The notes under the pieces are model-generated. The model did not search any database. It was given only the letters and a program-made list of their open reading frames with translations, and was not told the DNA's origin. From positions 24,857 through 88,856 of the forward strand of contig JARYMF010000012.1 in assembly GCA_029907255.1 (NCBI GenBank): a DNA stretch of 64,000 nucleotides, read 5' to 3'. Below are positions 35,830-44,764 of this stretch, piece after piece (the first letter of the stretch is position 1; the number at the start of each line of letters is the position of its first letter). This DNA is from Armatimonadota bacterium. Lineage in GTDB: Bacteria; Armatimonadota; UBA5829; DTJY01. Position numbers and translations under genes: made by a program.

Positions 35830-36894
35830 ATGTTATCTTGCAATTTTGTCATTTTTGTTGCAATGCTTATGCTTTTTGCCGGAACAATAGCGCAGGTGGA
35901 TGGGTCTGCGCCGAGAAAACTTGCAAAACCGGTCGAGGACGGGTTTTGGCTTAGGCCGTCAAAGGAATGCCCAGCTGAACCAATTATCGGACATAAGGAT
36001 GGCCTCCGAATAAGTATTCATCCTATCCATAATGGTCCAAGGGGATTAATCCGAATCCATGTGCCGTATGTTAACCCTGGCGAGCATTCGATAGTCAATT
36101 TCATCGCCATCGAGCCCATTGTAGGCGGTAAACGTGGGTTCTCAGAGCTTGAACGAAGCAAATTGGACAATCAGCAGGGCCTTCGGATGTGGTTCTCCGA
36201 CTCACAAGATGCATCCGAAAAGCTCTCGTGGGAAGCACCACAAGGTGAAATTAGCCACATAATAGTGGGTGGCAAGCGGATAGAGACTTTATCGGTTTAT
36301 CTCCATGTCGAGAAATTTGAAAATGGAGCGCATCCATACTTGAAAGTAATTTTTCGCGAAGACCGCCCAAATGAAGTCGGCTTTCAAGTCTACGCCCACA
36401 AAGACAGCGCACAAATGGAGTCATGTATCCTCACAGCAACAATGGGTAATTACACCAGATGTCGACTGCTTTGGCTGAAGGATGAGGTTGTGGATAGTCG
36501 AGATATTTGGAAGGATTACCAGGGCAGTGACTTTGTGTATACAGATGATTTCCCAGAGGAGCGAATAAGGCGCGAAAAGGACGGTACGCTGATAGTGGCG
36601 ATTACTCCAAACGAAACCAACCTTGCTGTTCCAGTACCCGCTGGCGGCTGGTATTACGGCGGCAAGGCCGCCACCCAATACTGGCGTAAGTATCCTAGCT
36701 CATCGAAAACAACTGGAGTCAGGGTTCGTGTGAACGGCAGAGCGATGTATTACGGTACGAATACCCTCATACCAGGCGGCGTGGCTTTCGAAAACTTCGA
36801 GCTTATCGAAGCTTTCAAGCCAGGGAACGAGCTTTGGTTCGGAGTAACGCTGAGAACCCCTAAGGAAATGGGTTGGGAAATCAAGAATCGCTAG
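35830..36894 (+). CDS. Secreted hypothetical protein
   Basis: The ATG at 35830 (MLSCNFVIFVAMLMLFAGTIAQVDG) gives a proper signal peptide with AAGGTG upstream; the frame extends back to 35737, but that extension lacks the features of a start. The mature part of about 330 residues is beta-rich. It contains ISIHPIHNGPRGLIRIHVPYVNPGE and KPGNELWFGVTLRTPKEMGW at its C-terminus, suggesting a jelly-roll or Ig-like fold. I do not recognise a named family. Its place beside glycosidases and an OPT-like protein suggests carbohydrate binding or cell-surface work, without proof. Confidence 0.7.
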   Translation: MLSCNFVIFVAMLMLFAGTIAQVDGSAPRKLAKPVEDGFWLRPSKECPAEPIIGHKDGLRISIHPIHNGPRGLIRIHVPYVNPGEHSIVNFIAIEPIVGGKRGFSELERSKLDNQQGLRMWFSDSQDASEKLSWEAPQGEISHIIVGGKRIETLSVYLHVEKFENGAHPYLKVIFREDRPNEVGFQVYAHKDSAQMESCILTATMGNYTRCRLLWLKDEVVDSRDIWKDYQGSDFVYTDDFPEERIRREKDGTLIVAITPNETNLAVPVPAGGWYYGGKAATQYWRKYPSSSKTTGVRVRVNGRAMYYGTNTLIPGGVAFENFELIEAFKPGNELWFGVTLRTPKEMGWEIKNR

Positions 36895-36962
36895 CGGCTG
36901 ACTGCAGACGTATTTCCATGGTTGGCTTTAATACGCTTGATGCTCCAAGCATAAAACTTTGC

Positions 36963-36991
36963 TTGTGTTTGTGCCAATTTTTAGATATAAT
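36963..36991 (+). promoter_or_regulatory. Sigma-70-type promoter of the ECF sigma operon
   Basis: TTGTGT (36963-36968) and TATAAT (36986-36991) are separated by 17 bases and lie 78 bases upstream of the sigma factor start. It is a housekeeping-type promoter rather than an ECF-type one. Confidence 0.65.
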
Positions 36992-37068
36992 AAAAATGCT
37001 ACATTTGCCAATTGGCGAGGAACCTTTTGCTGGCGATTACCGTATAAGTGAACGGTGAAGGAGAAAAC

Positions 37069-37641
37069 ATGGTCGAGCTGAGCGAAGCAGCTGCTGTGGC
37101 ATTTCGCGCCGAAGATAGGAAGGCGTTTGACGAGCTTGTGCACAAATACCACAAGCAGGCATATAATATCGCCTACCGAATGACCGGAAATCATGCCGAT
37201 GCGGAAGACCTAACGCAGGACACATTCCTTAAGGCATATCGGTTTTTTGAAAGATACAATCGCGAAATGCCATTTGATAATTGGCTCTATCGTATTATGT
37301 CCAATATCTTTGTGGACTGGCTGCGTCGCCGCCCAAAAGCACAGTTCCGATCGCTCGATGAGCCTGTGAGGCAGGAAGAAGGAGAAACTGCGCTAGAGAT
37401 ACCCGACACTGCGGAAGGTCCGGAGTCTCTGGCTCTTTCTAGCGAGCTGGATGCCGAACTTCAAAAGGCTCTTAACCAGATTCCTGAGGATTTCAGGCTC
37501 ACCGTTATTCTTTCCGATATCGAGGGTCTTTCTTATGAAGAGATAAGCGAAGTTATGGGCTGTTCGATTGGAACTGTTCGATCCCGACTTCATCGGGGTA
37601 GAAAACTTCTGAGGAACAAGCTTAAAGCTTACCTCGACTGA
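37069..37641 (+). CDS. ECF sigma factor (RpoE-like)
   Basis: AAGGAG five bases upstream fixes the ATG at 37069; a GTG at 37048 is less likely. The 190-residue product has sigma region 2 (FDELVHKYHKQAYNIAYRMTGNHADAEDLTQDTFLKAY at about 20-57 in part, with the -10 recognition patch FDNWLYRIMSNIFVDWLRRR). It also has region 4 (LPxx-like NQIPEDFRLTVILSDIEGLSYEEISEVMGCSIGTVRSRLHRGRKLLR), the -35-binding helix-turn-helix. It lacks regions 1 and 3, as ECF factors do. The anti-sigma gene follows after 20 bases and an HtrA protease gene after that, an arrangement of the RpoE-RseA-DegP type for envelope stress. Confidence 0.95.
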   Translation: MVELSEAAAVAFRAEDRKAFDELVHKYHKQAYNIAYRMTGNHADAEDLTQDTFLKAYRFFERYNREMPFDNWLYRIMSNIFVDWLRRRPKAQFRSLDEPVRQEEGETALEIPDTAEGPESLALSSELDAELQKALNQIPEDFRLTVILSDIEGLSYEEISEVMGCSIGTVRSRLHRGRKLLRNKLKAYLD

Positions 37642-37661
37642 GGTCTCGAGGAGGGAAATAT

Positions 37662-38225
37662 ATGAATTGCCACAAGGTTCAAAGTCTGGTTTCGGCATAT
37701 GTAGACGGCGAGCTGAGCGGTCATGAGATGCTCGCAATTAGACAGCATCTTGCCGACTGCCGAGAATGCACCGCCGAATATGAGTCTTTGCTCAGCTTGA
37801 AGAGAATGTATGGAAGGCTTCAACCAAAGTACCCTCGGGCAGACCTCGCAACGAAAATATGCAGTGAACTTGACCGACTCTATCAGCCAACGCACGAGCG
37901 GTGGGTGGGCTTATTGAAAAGGTATTTGCATCCTTTCCCGGCGCGAGTGCGATTCGCCGCCGCAGGGCTGGCAATCCTAGCCGCATTGCTGATGATGCGC
38001 ATCAGCGCCCCCATGTCGCCATATACATCATCGCCTGAATTCGTCCTTTCAGCTCAGGCGATGGCAGACTCCGATATAGGCAAGACCACCATCCCCATCC
38101 CGACCACGGCAGTTGGCAAGCGCGTTCTCCCAATCCATGAAGTAGAAGGAGACCCCCTCTCACTTTTGACTGCAACTTATACGTCTGGGGCCAGCTCTGT
38201 GAAGACCGTCAGCTTTAGTTATTGA
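37662..38225 (+). CDS. Zinc-finger anti-sigma factor
   Basis: A 187-residue membrane protein with an N-terminal anti-sigma zinc-finger (zf-HC2). Cys3, His29, Cys33 and Cys36 (HLADCRECTAEY) have the HxxxCxxC spacing of ZAS-type anti-sigma domains that clamp ECF sigma factors. One membrane helix lies at about 101-116 (FAAAGLAILAALLMMR), followed by a periplasmic part of about 70 residues with LPIHEVEGDPLSLLTATY. GGAGGG precedes the start. It should hold the upstream sigma factor at the membrane. Release might involve proteolysis; the site-2 protease at 55.8 kb is the only such enzyme seen here and lies in different, probably acquired DNA. Confidence 0.92.
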   Translation: MNCHKVQSLVSAYVDGELSGHEMLAIRQHLADCRECTAEYESLLSLKRMYGRLQPKYPRADLATKICSELDRLYQPTHERWVGLLKRYLHPFPARVRFAAAGLAILAALLMMRISAPMSPYTSSPEFVLSAQAMADSDIGKTTIPIPTTAVGKRVLPIHEVEGDPLSLLTATYTSGASSVKTVSFSY

Positions 38226-38366
38226 GAGCGGCTATCACGAAAGTGCGCTAAAACCAATCTGAAGATAGATACGTCTAATATTACGTGAGAAATCAACCTG
38301 CCGCCGCGCTTTCTAAATGACGCGGCGGCGCGCATGTCAGTCAACGTATGGAGGTGTTGAGAATAG

Positions 38367-39848
38367 ATGGACGGGTCGAAATATATCCTATCGAAGCCGG
38401 CTAGCTTATTGGTCGTGATTGCACTCAGCATCGCTCTCGGTGCATCGCTAGCGATGAACTTTAGTGGGCAAAACACCGCCTATGCAGTTGACCAGCAGAC
38501 GGCAAAGATAGCGCAACGTGCCGCACTTAAGCAAATGCAGGAAGGATTCATCTCGATTGCCGATGAGATTCTTCCCTCGGTGGTTAGCATTACAAGCATA
38601 CGAACTGTTTCTACGCGACAGACGTTCCCTTGGTTCGATGACGAATTCTTCAAAAACCTCCCATTTGAGATACCGAAGCCTGAGATTCCCGAGAAGCGGC
38701 GGATGGAAAGCTATGGTTCGGGCGTCATTGTCCGAAGCGACGGCTACATCCTAACTAACGACCACGTTGTCGGCGGCGCAGAAAAAGTTAAGGTTCACCT
38801 AAAAGATGGCAGGCAGTTCGAAGGCAAAGTCACCCGTGATCCTCAAAGCGATTTAGCAATTATTAAAATTGATGCTAAGAACCTTCCCGCAGCCAGACTC
38901 GGCGATTCCTCCAAAGTAAAGCCTGGGTCTTGGGTAATCGCAGTAGGAAGCCCATTTGGACTTGAGCAGACAATCACCATAGGCGTAGTCAGCGCGGTGG
39001 GCAGACAGGAGATAGCAGGTGACGGCCAGGAAAGTCGGTTTTATCCGAACTTAATCCAAACCGACGCCTCTATCAACCCTGGAAACAGCGGCGGCCCATT
39101 GGTTAACGTGGACGGCGAGGTAATCGGCATAAACACGCTGATACGGTCTCCTTTAGGTGTTGGCAATGTTGGCATTGGGTTTGCGATTCCATCAAATACC
39201 GCGAAGTTTGTAATGGAAAGGCTGATAGAACACGGCAAGGTAGTTCGCGGATATCTGGGTATTGGGCCTGCCGACCTAACGCCGGATGATAAGAAGAGAT
39301 ACGGAGTTGAAGAAGGCGCATTGGTAACTTCGGTTGAGGCTGGCACTCCTGCAGATGCGGCGGGCATTCAGGTTGAAGATGTCATTGTTGAGTTTGACGG
39401 TAAAAAGATTACGGACGAGATAAGCCTTCGCGAGATTGTTGCCAGCACGCCGCCTGGGAAGCGCGTCAAGGTTGTTGTTGTGCGAAACAAGCAGCGAATA
39501 CCGCTGGAGGTAACGGTTGGCGAGCGCGATGAGGCAATTGCTTCTTCGCAAGAGAAGGCGGAATCGGAGCTTGGATTCAGCGTGGCGGCGGTAACTCCAT
39601 CGCTTGTTAAAAAGTACAACTTAAGCCCAGATGCCAAGGGTGTGATAGTAACCTCGGTCAGCCCTGACAGCGGCGCGGCAAGGGCTGGGCTTCAGCCTGG
39701 CGATTTGATTACAAAGGTCGGCAATAAACCTATAAGAACGATGGCAGACTTCAATGCCGCGGTCAAGGGTGTGAAATCTGGCGATGAAATCAGGATGATT
39801 GTCGTTACAGAGAAACGCAGTAGACTTGTGATTGTGCCTATAGACTAG
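38367..39848 (+). CDS. HtrA/DegP-type serine protease with two PDZ domains
   Basis: The 493-residue protein begins with a signal-anchor helix (LLVVIALSIALGASLAM). A trypsin-like domain follows with the complete catalytic triad: His133 in TNDHVVGGA, Asp162 in QSDLAIIKI and Ser241 in NPGNSGGPLV. Two PDZ domains follow (GYLGIGPADLTPDD to about residue 390, and ELGFSVAAVTPSLVKKYNLSPDAKGV to the end), as in DegP and DegQ. It degrades or refolds damaged envelope proteins in the periplasm. GGAGG lies about 11 bases before the ATG. Its position after an ECF sigma/anti-sigma pair supports a stress-induced role. A terminator follows the stop. Confidence 0.95.
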   Translation: MDGSKYILSKPASLLVVIALSIALGASLAMNFSGQNTAYAVDQQTAKIAQRAALKQMQEGFISIADEILPSVVSITSIRTVSTRQTFPWFDDEFFKNLPFEIPKPEIPEKRRMESYGSGVIVRSDGYILTNDHVVGGAEKVKVHLKDGRQFEGKVTRDPQSDLAIIKIDAKNLPAARLGDSSKVKPGSWVIAVGSPFGLEQTITIGVVSAVGRQEIAGDGQESRFYPNLIQTDASINPGNSGGPLVNVDGEVIGINTLIRSPLGVGNVGIGFAIPSNTAKFVMERLIEHGKVVRGYLGIGPADLTPDDKKRYGVEEGALVTSVEAGTPADAAGIQVEDVIVEFDGKKITDEISLREIVASTPPGKRVKVVVVRNKQRIPLEVTVGERDEAIASSQEKAESELGFSVAAVTPSLVKKYNLSPDAKGVIVTSVSPDSGAARAGLQPGDLITKVGNKPIRTMADFNAAVKGVKSGDEIRMIVVTEKRSRLVIVPID

Positions 39849-39882
39849 CAATTCTGGCTTCGATAGCGCGCTTGACAGTCGA

Positions 39883-39910
39883 GGGCAGGAAATGTTTCCT
39901 GCCCTTATTT
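39883..39910 (+). terminator. Intrinsic terminator after htrA
   Basis: GGGCAGGAAA (39883-39892), a 2-base loop, and TTTCCTGCCC (39895-39904) form a perfect 10-bp stem, followed by TTATTTATTT. It lies 35 bases after the htrA stop codon. Confidence 0.9.
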
Positions 39911-40149
39911 ATTTGCAAGATTCGGAGTAGGTTGGGTGAGAATATGCGAACTTTCACCGGCAGTTTTAATTGGCATTATGGCGAGAGCGGTCCTTGTGCT
40001 TTAAGTGCTATTGCCTTTTACGGCATTAAATTCGCATTCCGCGGGGAAGCATTGCGCAGTGCCGATTTTTGAAAGCAGGCTTTGTCGGGTCAAGCGCTAA
40101 TCATGCAATCTCGCGCACCTGGTTTGGTATTTTGCGAGCAAGGAATTTA

Positions 40150-40178
40150 TTGACTTTGCATCAAAAACGGGGTATAAT
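40150..40178 (+). promoter_or_regulatory. Promoter of ssrA
   Basis: TTGACT (40150-40155), a 17-base spacer and a consensus TATAAT (40173-40178) form a strong sigma-70 promoter. The expected transcript start near 40185 leaves a short leader of about 40 bases to be processed off tmRNA. Confidence 0.88.
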
Positions 40179-40227
40179 ACAAATGTATTCTAAAAGTGCA
40201 CTTCCGTTCCTCCTCGAATTAACGCGT

Positions 40228-40578
40228 GGGGGCGATAGGTGTCGACAGGGAACCTAGCAGCATAAGTTGCGAGCCGAGGAGCCGTTGGCCTCGTTAAAAG
40301 CGGCAAAAAAACAAACGCGAATAGCACTTACGCACTCGCTGCCTAATTAGGCGGCGCGTCCGCCCGGCCTAAGCCGGCAGGGTCGGTTTCGGGCGTCACA
40401 CATGCCGGATTACCCGCGGAACCTTGCCCGGGGAGTCTGCGGGGACATTAAATCGGGCTGGCGCAGGGGAATCCCGCCTGCAGGAGTCAACTGCGCGAGA
40501 ACAAAATGCAGGATACGCTCGTAGAAGCTTATGTAGGCTGTTCCTTGGACCGGGGTTCGAGTCCCCGCGCCTCCACCA
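40228..40578 (+). ncRNA. ssrA: Transfer-messenger RNA (tmRNA)
   Basis: The one-piece tmRNA of 351 bases starts with GGGGGCG, which pairs with CGCCTCC at the 3' end (one G-U pair), followed by the discriminator A and an encoded CCA. The T arm is intact (GGGGTTCGAGTCCCC). The tag-coding part reads G-K-K-T-N-A-N-S-T-Y-A-L-A-A and ends with TAA at 40344-40346; the resume codon is probably GGC at 40302-40304. GC-rich pseudoknot-forming stretches (gcccggcctaagccggc) follow the tag. tmRNA with SmpB rescues stalled ribosomes and marks the incomplete proteins for proteolysis. tmRNA genes are common integration sites for genomic islands, and accessory DNA starts directly downstream. Confidence 0.97.
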
Positions 40579-40609
40579 GACAACTGCGGACAAAGTTTCT
40601 CTCCACCCA

Positions 40610-40640
40610 AAAACCCCGCTGGACTAACCGGCGGGGTTTT
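40610..40640 (+). terminator. Terminator of ssrA
   Basis: A 10-bp perfect stem, AAAACCCCGC paired with GCGGGGTTTT, with an 11-base loop and a T-rich tail, 32 bases after the tmRNA 3' end. The same hairpin with a longer T-run is present in repeat copy 2. Confidence 0.9.
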
Positions 40641-40818
40641 CGTCTTTTCTAGTGTGAGATTGGGTAACAAAACTGATGTGAGCGCTGTGTGCATTGCTAG
40701 TAACCTGTAGATATGATAGCCCCTAAATTCCCCTGCATATGCTCCTTTTGTCTCTCTACGACCACCCTTCAAGCACCTTGCAATTGCCGAAGAACAACGT
40801 GCTCGAACAATAGACCGC

Positions 40819-40847
40819 TTGATAATTTAGGCGTTGTTTGTTAAAAT
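40819..40847 (+). promoter_or_regulatory. Promoter within repeat copy 1
   Basis: TTGATA and TAAAAT with a 17-base spacer, 158 bases upstream of the 1133-residue ORF. Identical boxes occur at 57997-58025 in copy 2. Confidence 0.75.
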
Positions 40848-41004
40848 ATAATTCAAACTTATTTTTTTATAGCTGACACTTTCAAGACCACAGGAGGCTA
40901 CGAGCGGTAGTGGATTTGCCGCGGGAGCGGCTGAAGAAGGCGAGAAGATTGATCAGCTGAAACAGATTATATTATGTAATCTTGTCTTGAGGGAGAATTA
41001 AATA

Positions 41005-44000
41005 ATGAAGCTTGAAAAAGAGGTAATATTGCGATTTCCTTTTTCAGACCCACATCAACAGCAAATTTATAGTGGATTAGAGGATATTGTAGGACCTGGA
41101 CCTGCTGCATTTTACTATGATGCTTGCTTCCTTATGGAAAATCCTGGGTTGCTAAAGACCCACGTGCACGTGGTGGCACATCTTCTACGCGAGTTAGAGA
41201 GCGCAATGCGTGAAATCTCCCTACGAATAGCGGTAAGGCCAAAGACCTTAGCAAAAAGAAAGAACAACAAAGGAGCCAAGCAAAGAAAGAAAGAATCAAA
41301 AAAGAGCCAGATAAGGCGAATACTCGCCTCCTTGGGAATCCCTGAGGGATCTCGTGAGGGACAGGCGTGGTTTAAGCTTGTAGAGGAGCTCCACGGACTT
41401 GCACACCGGAAAGAGCTAGATGCACCAAGGCCTTTAGAAGAAATAAATGACCATTGGGAAAAGATCAACCTTCTCCTTGGGGTTTTAGTTCCAGCTCTGC
41501 GCGACCGCTTCTTTGACTGGACTAAAACACCGGATAAACTTTTAGAAATTAAAACAAAACAAGCAGACGGTGACATCAAACGACTTATACAGGTTATACA
41601 GGAAATCCCAAATAATTTGCGGACTCGGCAATACTTCTTTGACCGTCTGGAAAACCCTGAGTGGTTACAGCCGCTTTGGGAAAAAGGATTTTTCAAGCAT
41701 CCACCGCAAGCCAAGCGTGATGAGGAGGGCAGCATCACTGGCTTCCCGCTGTGGCCTGAGGCACGCTATCTTGCGCGAATGGCCAAGCACAAGCCGGAGC
41801 TTGTGGCTGAGATTATTTCCCAAATGGATGATACTGATAATGCTTGGGTACAAACTAATCTCCTGGACGCGATGCTTGCGATGCCGCCCCGGCTATCGGC
41901 GCCGTTCGTCAATAAGGTGAAGCGCTGGGCGGAGCAGCCGGACTGGCTGGTGCCAGAAAAAATCGGCGAGGTAATCGCTCATTGGGCGAGAGGTGGTCTA
42001 GCAGATGAGGCTTTGGAAGTGGCGAAAGTGCTGTTTGACGTAATTCAGGACAAACAATGCGCGCAGACCCGGCCGGAGCCGCGGGTGCGCTTTGACATGT
42101 GGTATTACGAGAAGATTCTAAAGGAAAACTACCCTGAACTTGTTTGCGCGGCCGGGATGCCTGCGCTGGAACTACTATGCAGACTGTTGGACAAAGCGAT
42201 TAAGCCTTATTGGATTAGCGACGACATTGAGACGTCCGAGGACTTCTCGGCGTTCTCCTGGCGCCCTGCTATCGAGGAACATTACCAAAACCCTACTAAC
42301 ACCATCGAAGGTGCGCTCGTTTCTGCCGTTCGCGACGCCGCAGAGCATGTTGTGCGCTGTGAGAAAGCAACTGTAGAAGAGGTGGTGAATTTTCTGGAAA
42401 GTCAACGCTGGAAGGTCTTCCGGCGCATCGCATTGCATCTGCTCAGGGTTTTTGCAGACAAAGCGCAACCGTTGGTAGTGGCCCGATTGATTAATCGAAA
42501 AAACTTCGACGATATTGGTGTACTGCATGAGTATGCTCTCCTTTTGCGGTCGTGTTTCTCAAAGCTGATGGAGGAAGATCAGGCTGAGATACTAGCCTGG
42601 ATTGAGAATGGTCTAGATGTGGAACGTCTCAAGCAGCGGTTAGAGGAACAGACGGGCTCAACACCATCAGACGAGGAGGTTGTGCAATATAAGGAGAGGT
42701 GGCAGCTAGATTGGCTTGCGAGGATTGGATTGGAGAATCTGCCTAAGGAATGGCAAGAGCGGTATCGGAATCTCGCTGAAAAATACGGCGAGCCGGACCA
42801 CCCTGAGTTTCTGGTTTACACAAAAGACGGTTTTTATGGGTTGGCCAGTCCGAAAACCGAGCAAGAACTCAAGGCGATGTCGGTAAATGAAATTGTGGAA
42901 TTCCTAAAGAAGTGGGTGCCCGAGGAGGATGTTTTATGGCAGACTAGAGAGGCGCTGGGCAGAGAGCTGGCTACGGTCGTCCAACAGGACCCGGGCCGAT
43001 TCGCCGATTTGGCTGACCAATTTGAAGGTCTGGACCCAACGTACATCCGCGCTGTTCTGAACGGCTTCCGGGGCGCTCTGGAGCAGGGCAAAACTTTCAA
43101 CTGGAGGAAGATTTTGGACCTTTGCAAATGGATTGTCTCGCAACCACTTGAGATTCCTGGTCGGCAGGTCAGGGTATTTGATGCTGACCCCGATTGGGGC
43201 TGGACACGCGGAGCCATTGCCGATCTTCTCTACGCTGGATTAGAGAACCGTCCAGGAAGCATTCCCATTGAACTTCGAGAGAAGGTGTGGGCTATCTTGG
43301 AAGCGCTGATGAAATCCCCCGTCTCAGCGGAAGAGCACGTCAATACTTACGACGGCTCCTACATGGACCCCGCTACTCTCTCGCTAAACACTATTCGAGG
43401 TAAGGCGTTACATGCAGTCATCCTTTATGCTCTTTGGGTGCGGCGACATCTGGAAAAGGAGCCAGACTCGAAGGAGCGGCTTTTGAGGGGATTCAAAGAA
43501 ATGCCTGAGGTAGTCGAGACCCTGGAAGCGCACCTCGACACGAATCAGGAGCCATCTCTTGCCGTCCGCGCTGTTTACGGTCAGTGGTTTCCCTGGCTTG
43601 TCGTTCTCGACCCTAACTGGGCGCGCGATAATGCGGAAAGAATCTTCCCTCGAAGTCAGAATGCCGAAGCATTCTTTGAAGCAGCGTGGAACACCTACGT
43701 CATTTTTTGCAAGCCATATGACAACGTGCTGAATATTCTTCGTCAGCAGTACAGGCAAGCAGTGGACAAGATTGGCATTGAGCGCAACACTCGATGGATG
43801 GCGGACCCCGATGAGAAACTAGCCGAGCATCTCATGGCATTCTATTGGCGCGGAAAACTTTTGCTTGATGACGACATCTTCGTGGCGTTCTGGGAAAAGG
43901 CACCTGATAACATTAGAGCCCATGCACTTAGGTTTATCGGCAGTGCATTGAAGCAAACTAAAGAAAAAATCCCTGAGGAAATTCTTAGTCGGCTCAAGCA

Positions 44001-44406
44001 ACTCTGGGAATGGCGCCTTAAGATAGCCGATGAACGTGGGCTTTCTCAATTTGAAAAGGAAATAGAGGCTTTCGGATGGTGGTTTGTTTCTGAAAAGTTT
44101 GACCTGGATTGGTCCTTAGATCAGCTCGTCAAGTCACTGGAACTAGTCCACAGGATCAAACCCAGTTATGATGTGCTCAAAGCGTTGGCGAAAATGGGGA
44201 AGGCTTCCCTGCCGAGGTCCATTAAAGTCGTGCGTATGATCGCTGAAGGAGACCAGAACGGGTGGGAAATCTACGTAAGCCGCAAGGATATTCGTGCGAT
44301 ACTTCAAGCTGGGCTTCAGGACCCTATCGCCGAGGAGGAATCAAAAAAGGTCATTAATTACCTTGGCAGCCGTGGGTTTATCGACTTTAAAGACCTTCTA
44401 CAATAA
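41005..44406 (+). CDS. Giant alpha-solenoid-like protein of unknown function
   Basis: The 1133-residue protein has no signal peptide or membrane segment and no NTPase or nuclease motif that I can find. The first ~160 residues look like a helical domain (HVVAHLLRELESAMREISLRI at 55-75 in part), a very basic insert (AKRKNNKGAKQRKKESKKS, about 83-101) and a segment HGLAHRKELD (130-139) that loosely recalls HEPN domains, but the RxxxxH motif is not canonical. The rest is helical, rich in Trp, Leu and charged residues, with HEAT-like patterns. ATG 41005 is preceded by GAGGGAG. It stands alone behind the repeat-borne promoter, and its end is followed by a hairpin. The size, soluble helical make-up and island location fit stand-alone defence proteins, but this is inference. 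Confidence 0.75.
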   Translation: MKLEKEVILRFPFSDPHQQQIYSGLEDIVGPGPAAFYYDACFLMENPGLLKTHVHVVAHLLRELESAMREISLRIAVRPKTLAKRKNNKGAKQRKKESKKSQIRRILASLGIPEGSREGQAWFKLVEELHGLAHRKELDAPRPLEEINDHWEKINLLLGVLVPALRDRFFDWTKTPDKLLEIKTKQADGDIKRLIQVIQEIPNNLRTRQYFFDRLENPEWLQPLWEKGFFKHPPQAKRDEEGSITGFPLWPEARYLARMAKHKPELVAEIISQMDDTDNAWVQTNLLDAMLAMPPRLSAPFVNKVKRWAEQPDWLVPEKIGEVIAHWARGGLADEALEVAKVLFDVIQDKQCAQTRPEPRVRFDMWYYEKILKENYPELVCAAGMPALELLCRLLDKAIKPYWISDDIETSEDFSAFSWRPAIEEHYQNPTNTIEGALVSAVRDAAEHVVRCEKATVEEVVNFLESQRWKVFRRIALHLLRVFADKAQPLVVARLINRKNFDDIGVLHEYALLLRSCFSKLMEEDQAEILAWIENGLDVERLKQRLEEQTGSTPSDEEVVQYKERWQLDWLARIGLENLPKEWQERYRNLAEKYGEPDHPEFLVYTKDGFYGLASPKTEQELKAMSVNEIVEFLKKWVPEEDVLWQTREALGRELATVVQQDPGRFADLADQFEGLDPTYIRAVLNGFRGALEQGKTFNWRKILDLCKWIVSQPLEIPGRQVRVFDADPDWGWTRGAIADLLYAGLENRPGSIPIELREKVWAILEALMKSPVSAEEHVNTYDGSYMDPATLSLNTIRGKALHAVILYALWVRRHLEKEPDSKERLLRGFKEMPEVVETLEAHLDTNQEPSLAVRAVYGQWFPWLVVLDPNWARDNAERIFPRSQNAEAFFEAAWNTYVIFCKPYDNVLNILRQQYRQAVDKIGIERNTRWMADPDEKLAEHLMAFYWRGKLLLDDDIFVAFWEKAPDNIRAHALRFIGSALKQTKEKIPEEILSRLKQLWEWRLKIADERGLSQFEKEIEAFGWWFVSEKFDLDWSLDQLVKSLELVHRIKPSYDVLKALAKMGKASLPRSIKVVRMIAEGDQNGWEIYVSRKDIRAILQAGLQDPIAEEESKKVINYLGSRGFIDFKDLLQ

Positions 44407-44764
44407 TTTAGAGATTGGACCAGTTAAAAGATAGGCAGGCCGGCGGTAAAGCACGCCGCCAGCCTGCATGGGGTGCCGGATGGGCTATTCTTCGAAGTGA
44501 CCGATTATGGCCCAGATATCTGGACAATTGCGATACCTGATATGGCGCTGAAGCCAGGGTACTCAACGGCGGTATGGGTATAAGCTCATGATATCCGCCA
44601 CAGACAAGATATATCTTTCCACCGACCACGAAGGTACAATAGTAGCTATTGAGATGGGTTACATAAGGAGGAGACACCACTGGCGGCATCTCTCCGCGAC
44701 ACGTGGGACTCTTGATAGCGAGAGGTTAGTCTCTTTCATGGGGTTTCTGAGTGATACACATCGG
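44407..44764. other. Gap with hairpin and a possible decayed fragment
   Basis: A GC-rich hairpin (GCAGGCCGGCGG at 44435-44446 pairing with CCGCCAGCCTGC up to 44467, one mismatch) follows the large gene and may stop transcription, though it lacks a U-run. Downstream, short open stretches such as ATDKIYLSTDHEGTIVAIE (about 44595-44660) resemble a PQQ-type beta-propeller strand, but stops interrupt them, so this may be gene debris. Confidence 0.4.

Larger units (their letters stand above)
40586..40867 (+). repeat. Long direct repeat, copy 1 (terminator plus promoter cassette)
   Basis: This 282-base sequence is about 90% identical by eye to 57764-58044, both in the same orientation, and its right part recurs near 60.5 kb. 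It begins eight bases after the tmRNA CCA end. It carries a terminator hairpin (AAAACCCCGC 40610-40619 with GCGGGGTTTT 40631-40640) that ends ssrA. It also carries a promoter of TTGATA (40819-40824), 17 bases and TAAAAT (40842-40847) that reads into the gene at 41005. A 280-base length is longer than a usual attachment site; it rather suggests an ancient duplication or recombination of the DNA downstream of ssrA. Confidence 0.9.

Noticed and set aside
39944..40072. Short ORF (MRTFTGSFNWHYGESG...) between htrA and ssrA
   Set aside because: Only 42 codons with a weak ribosome site and no similarity that I recognise; it lies in the upstream region of ssrA.
40396..40772. Minus-strand ORFs across ssrA and its terminator, and a related one at 57657-57959
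   Set aside because: They overlap the tmRNA gene and the repeat; the shared peptide arises only because the repeat DNA is duplicated.
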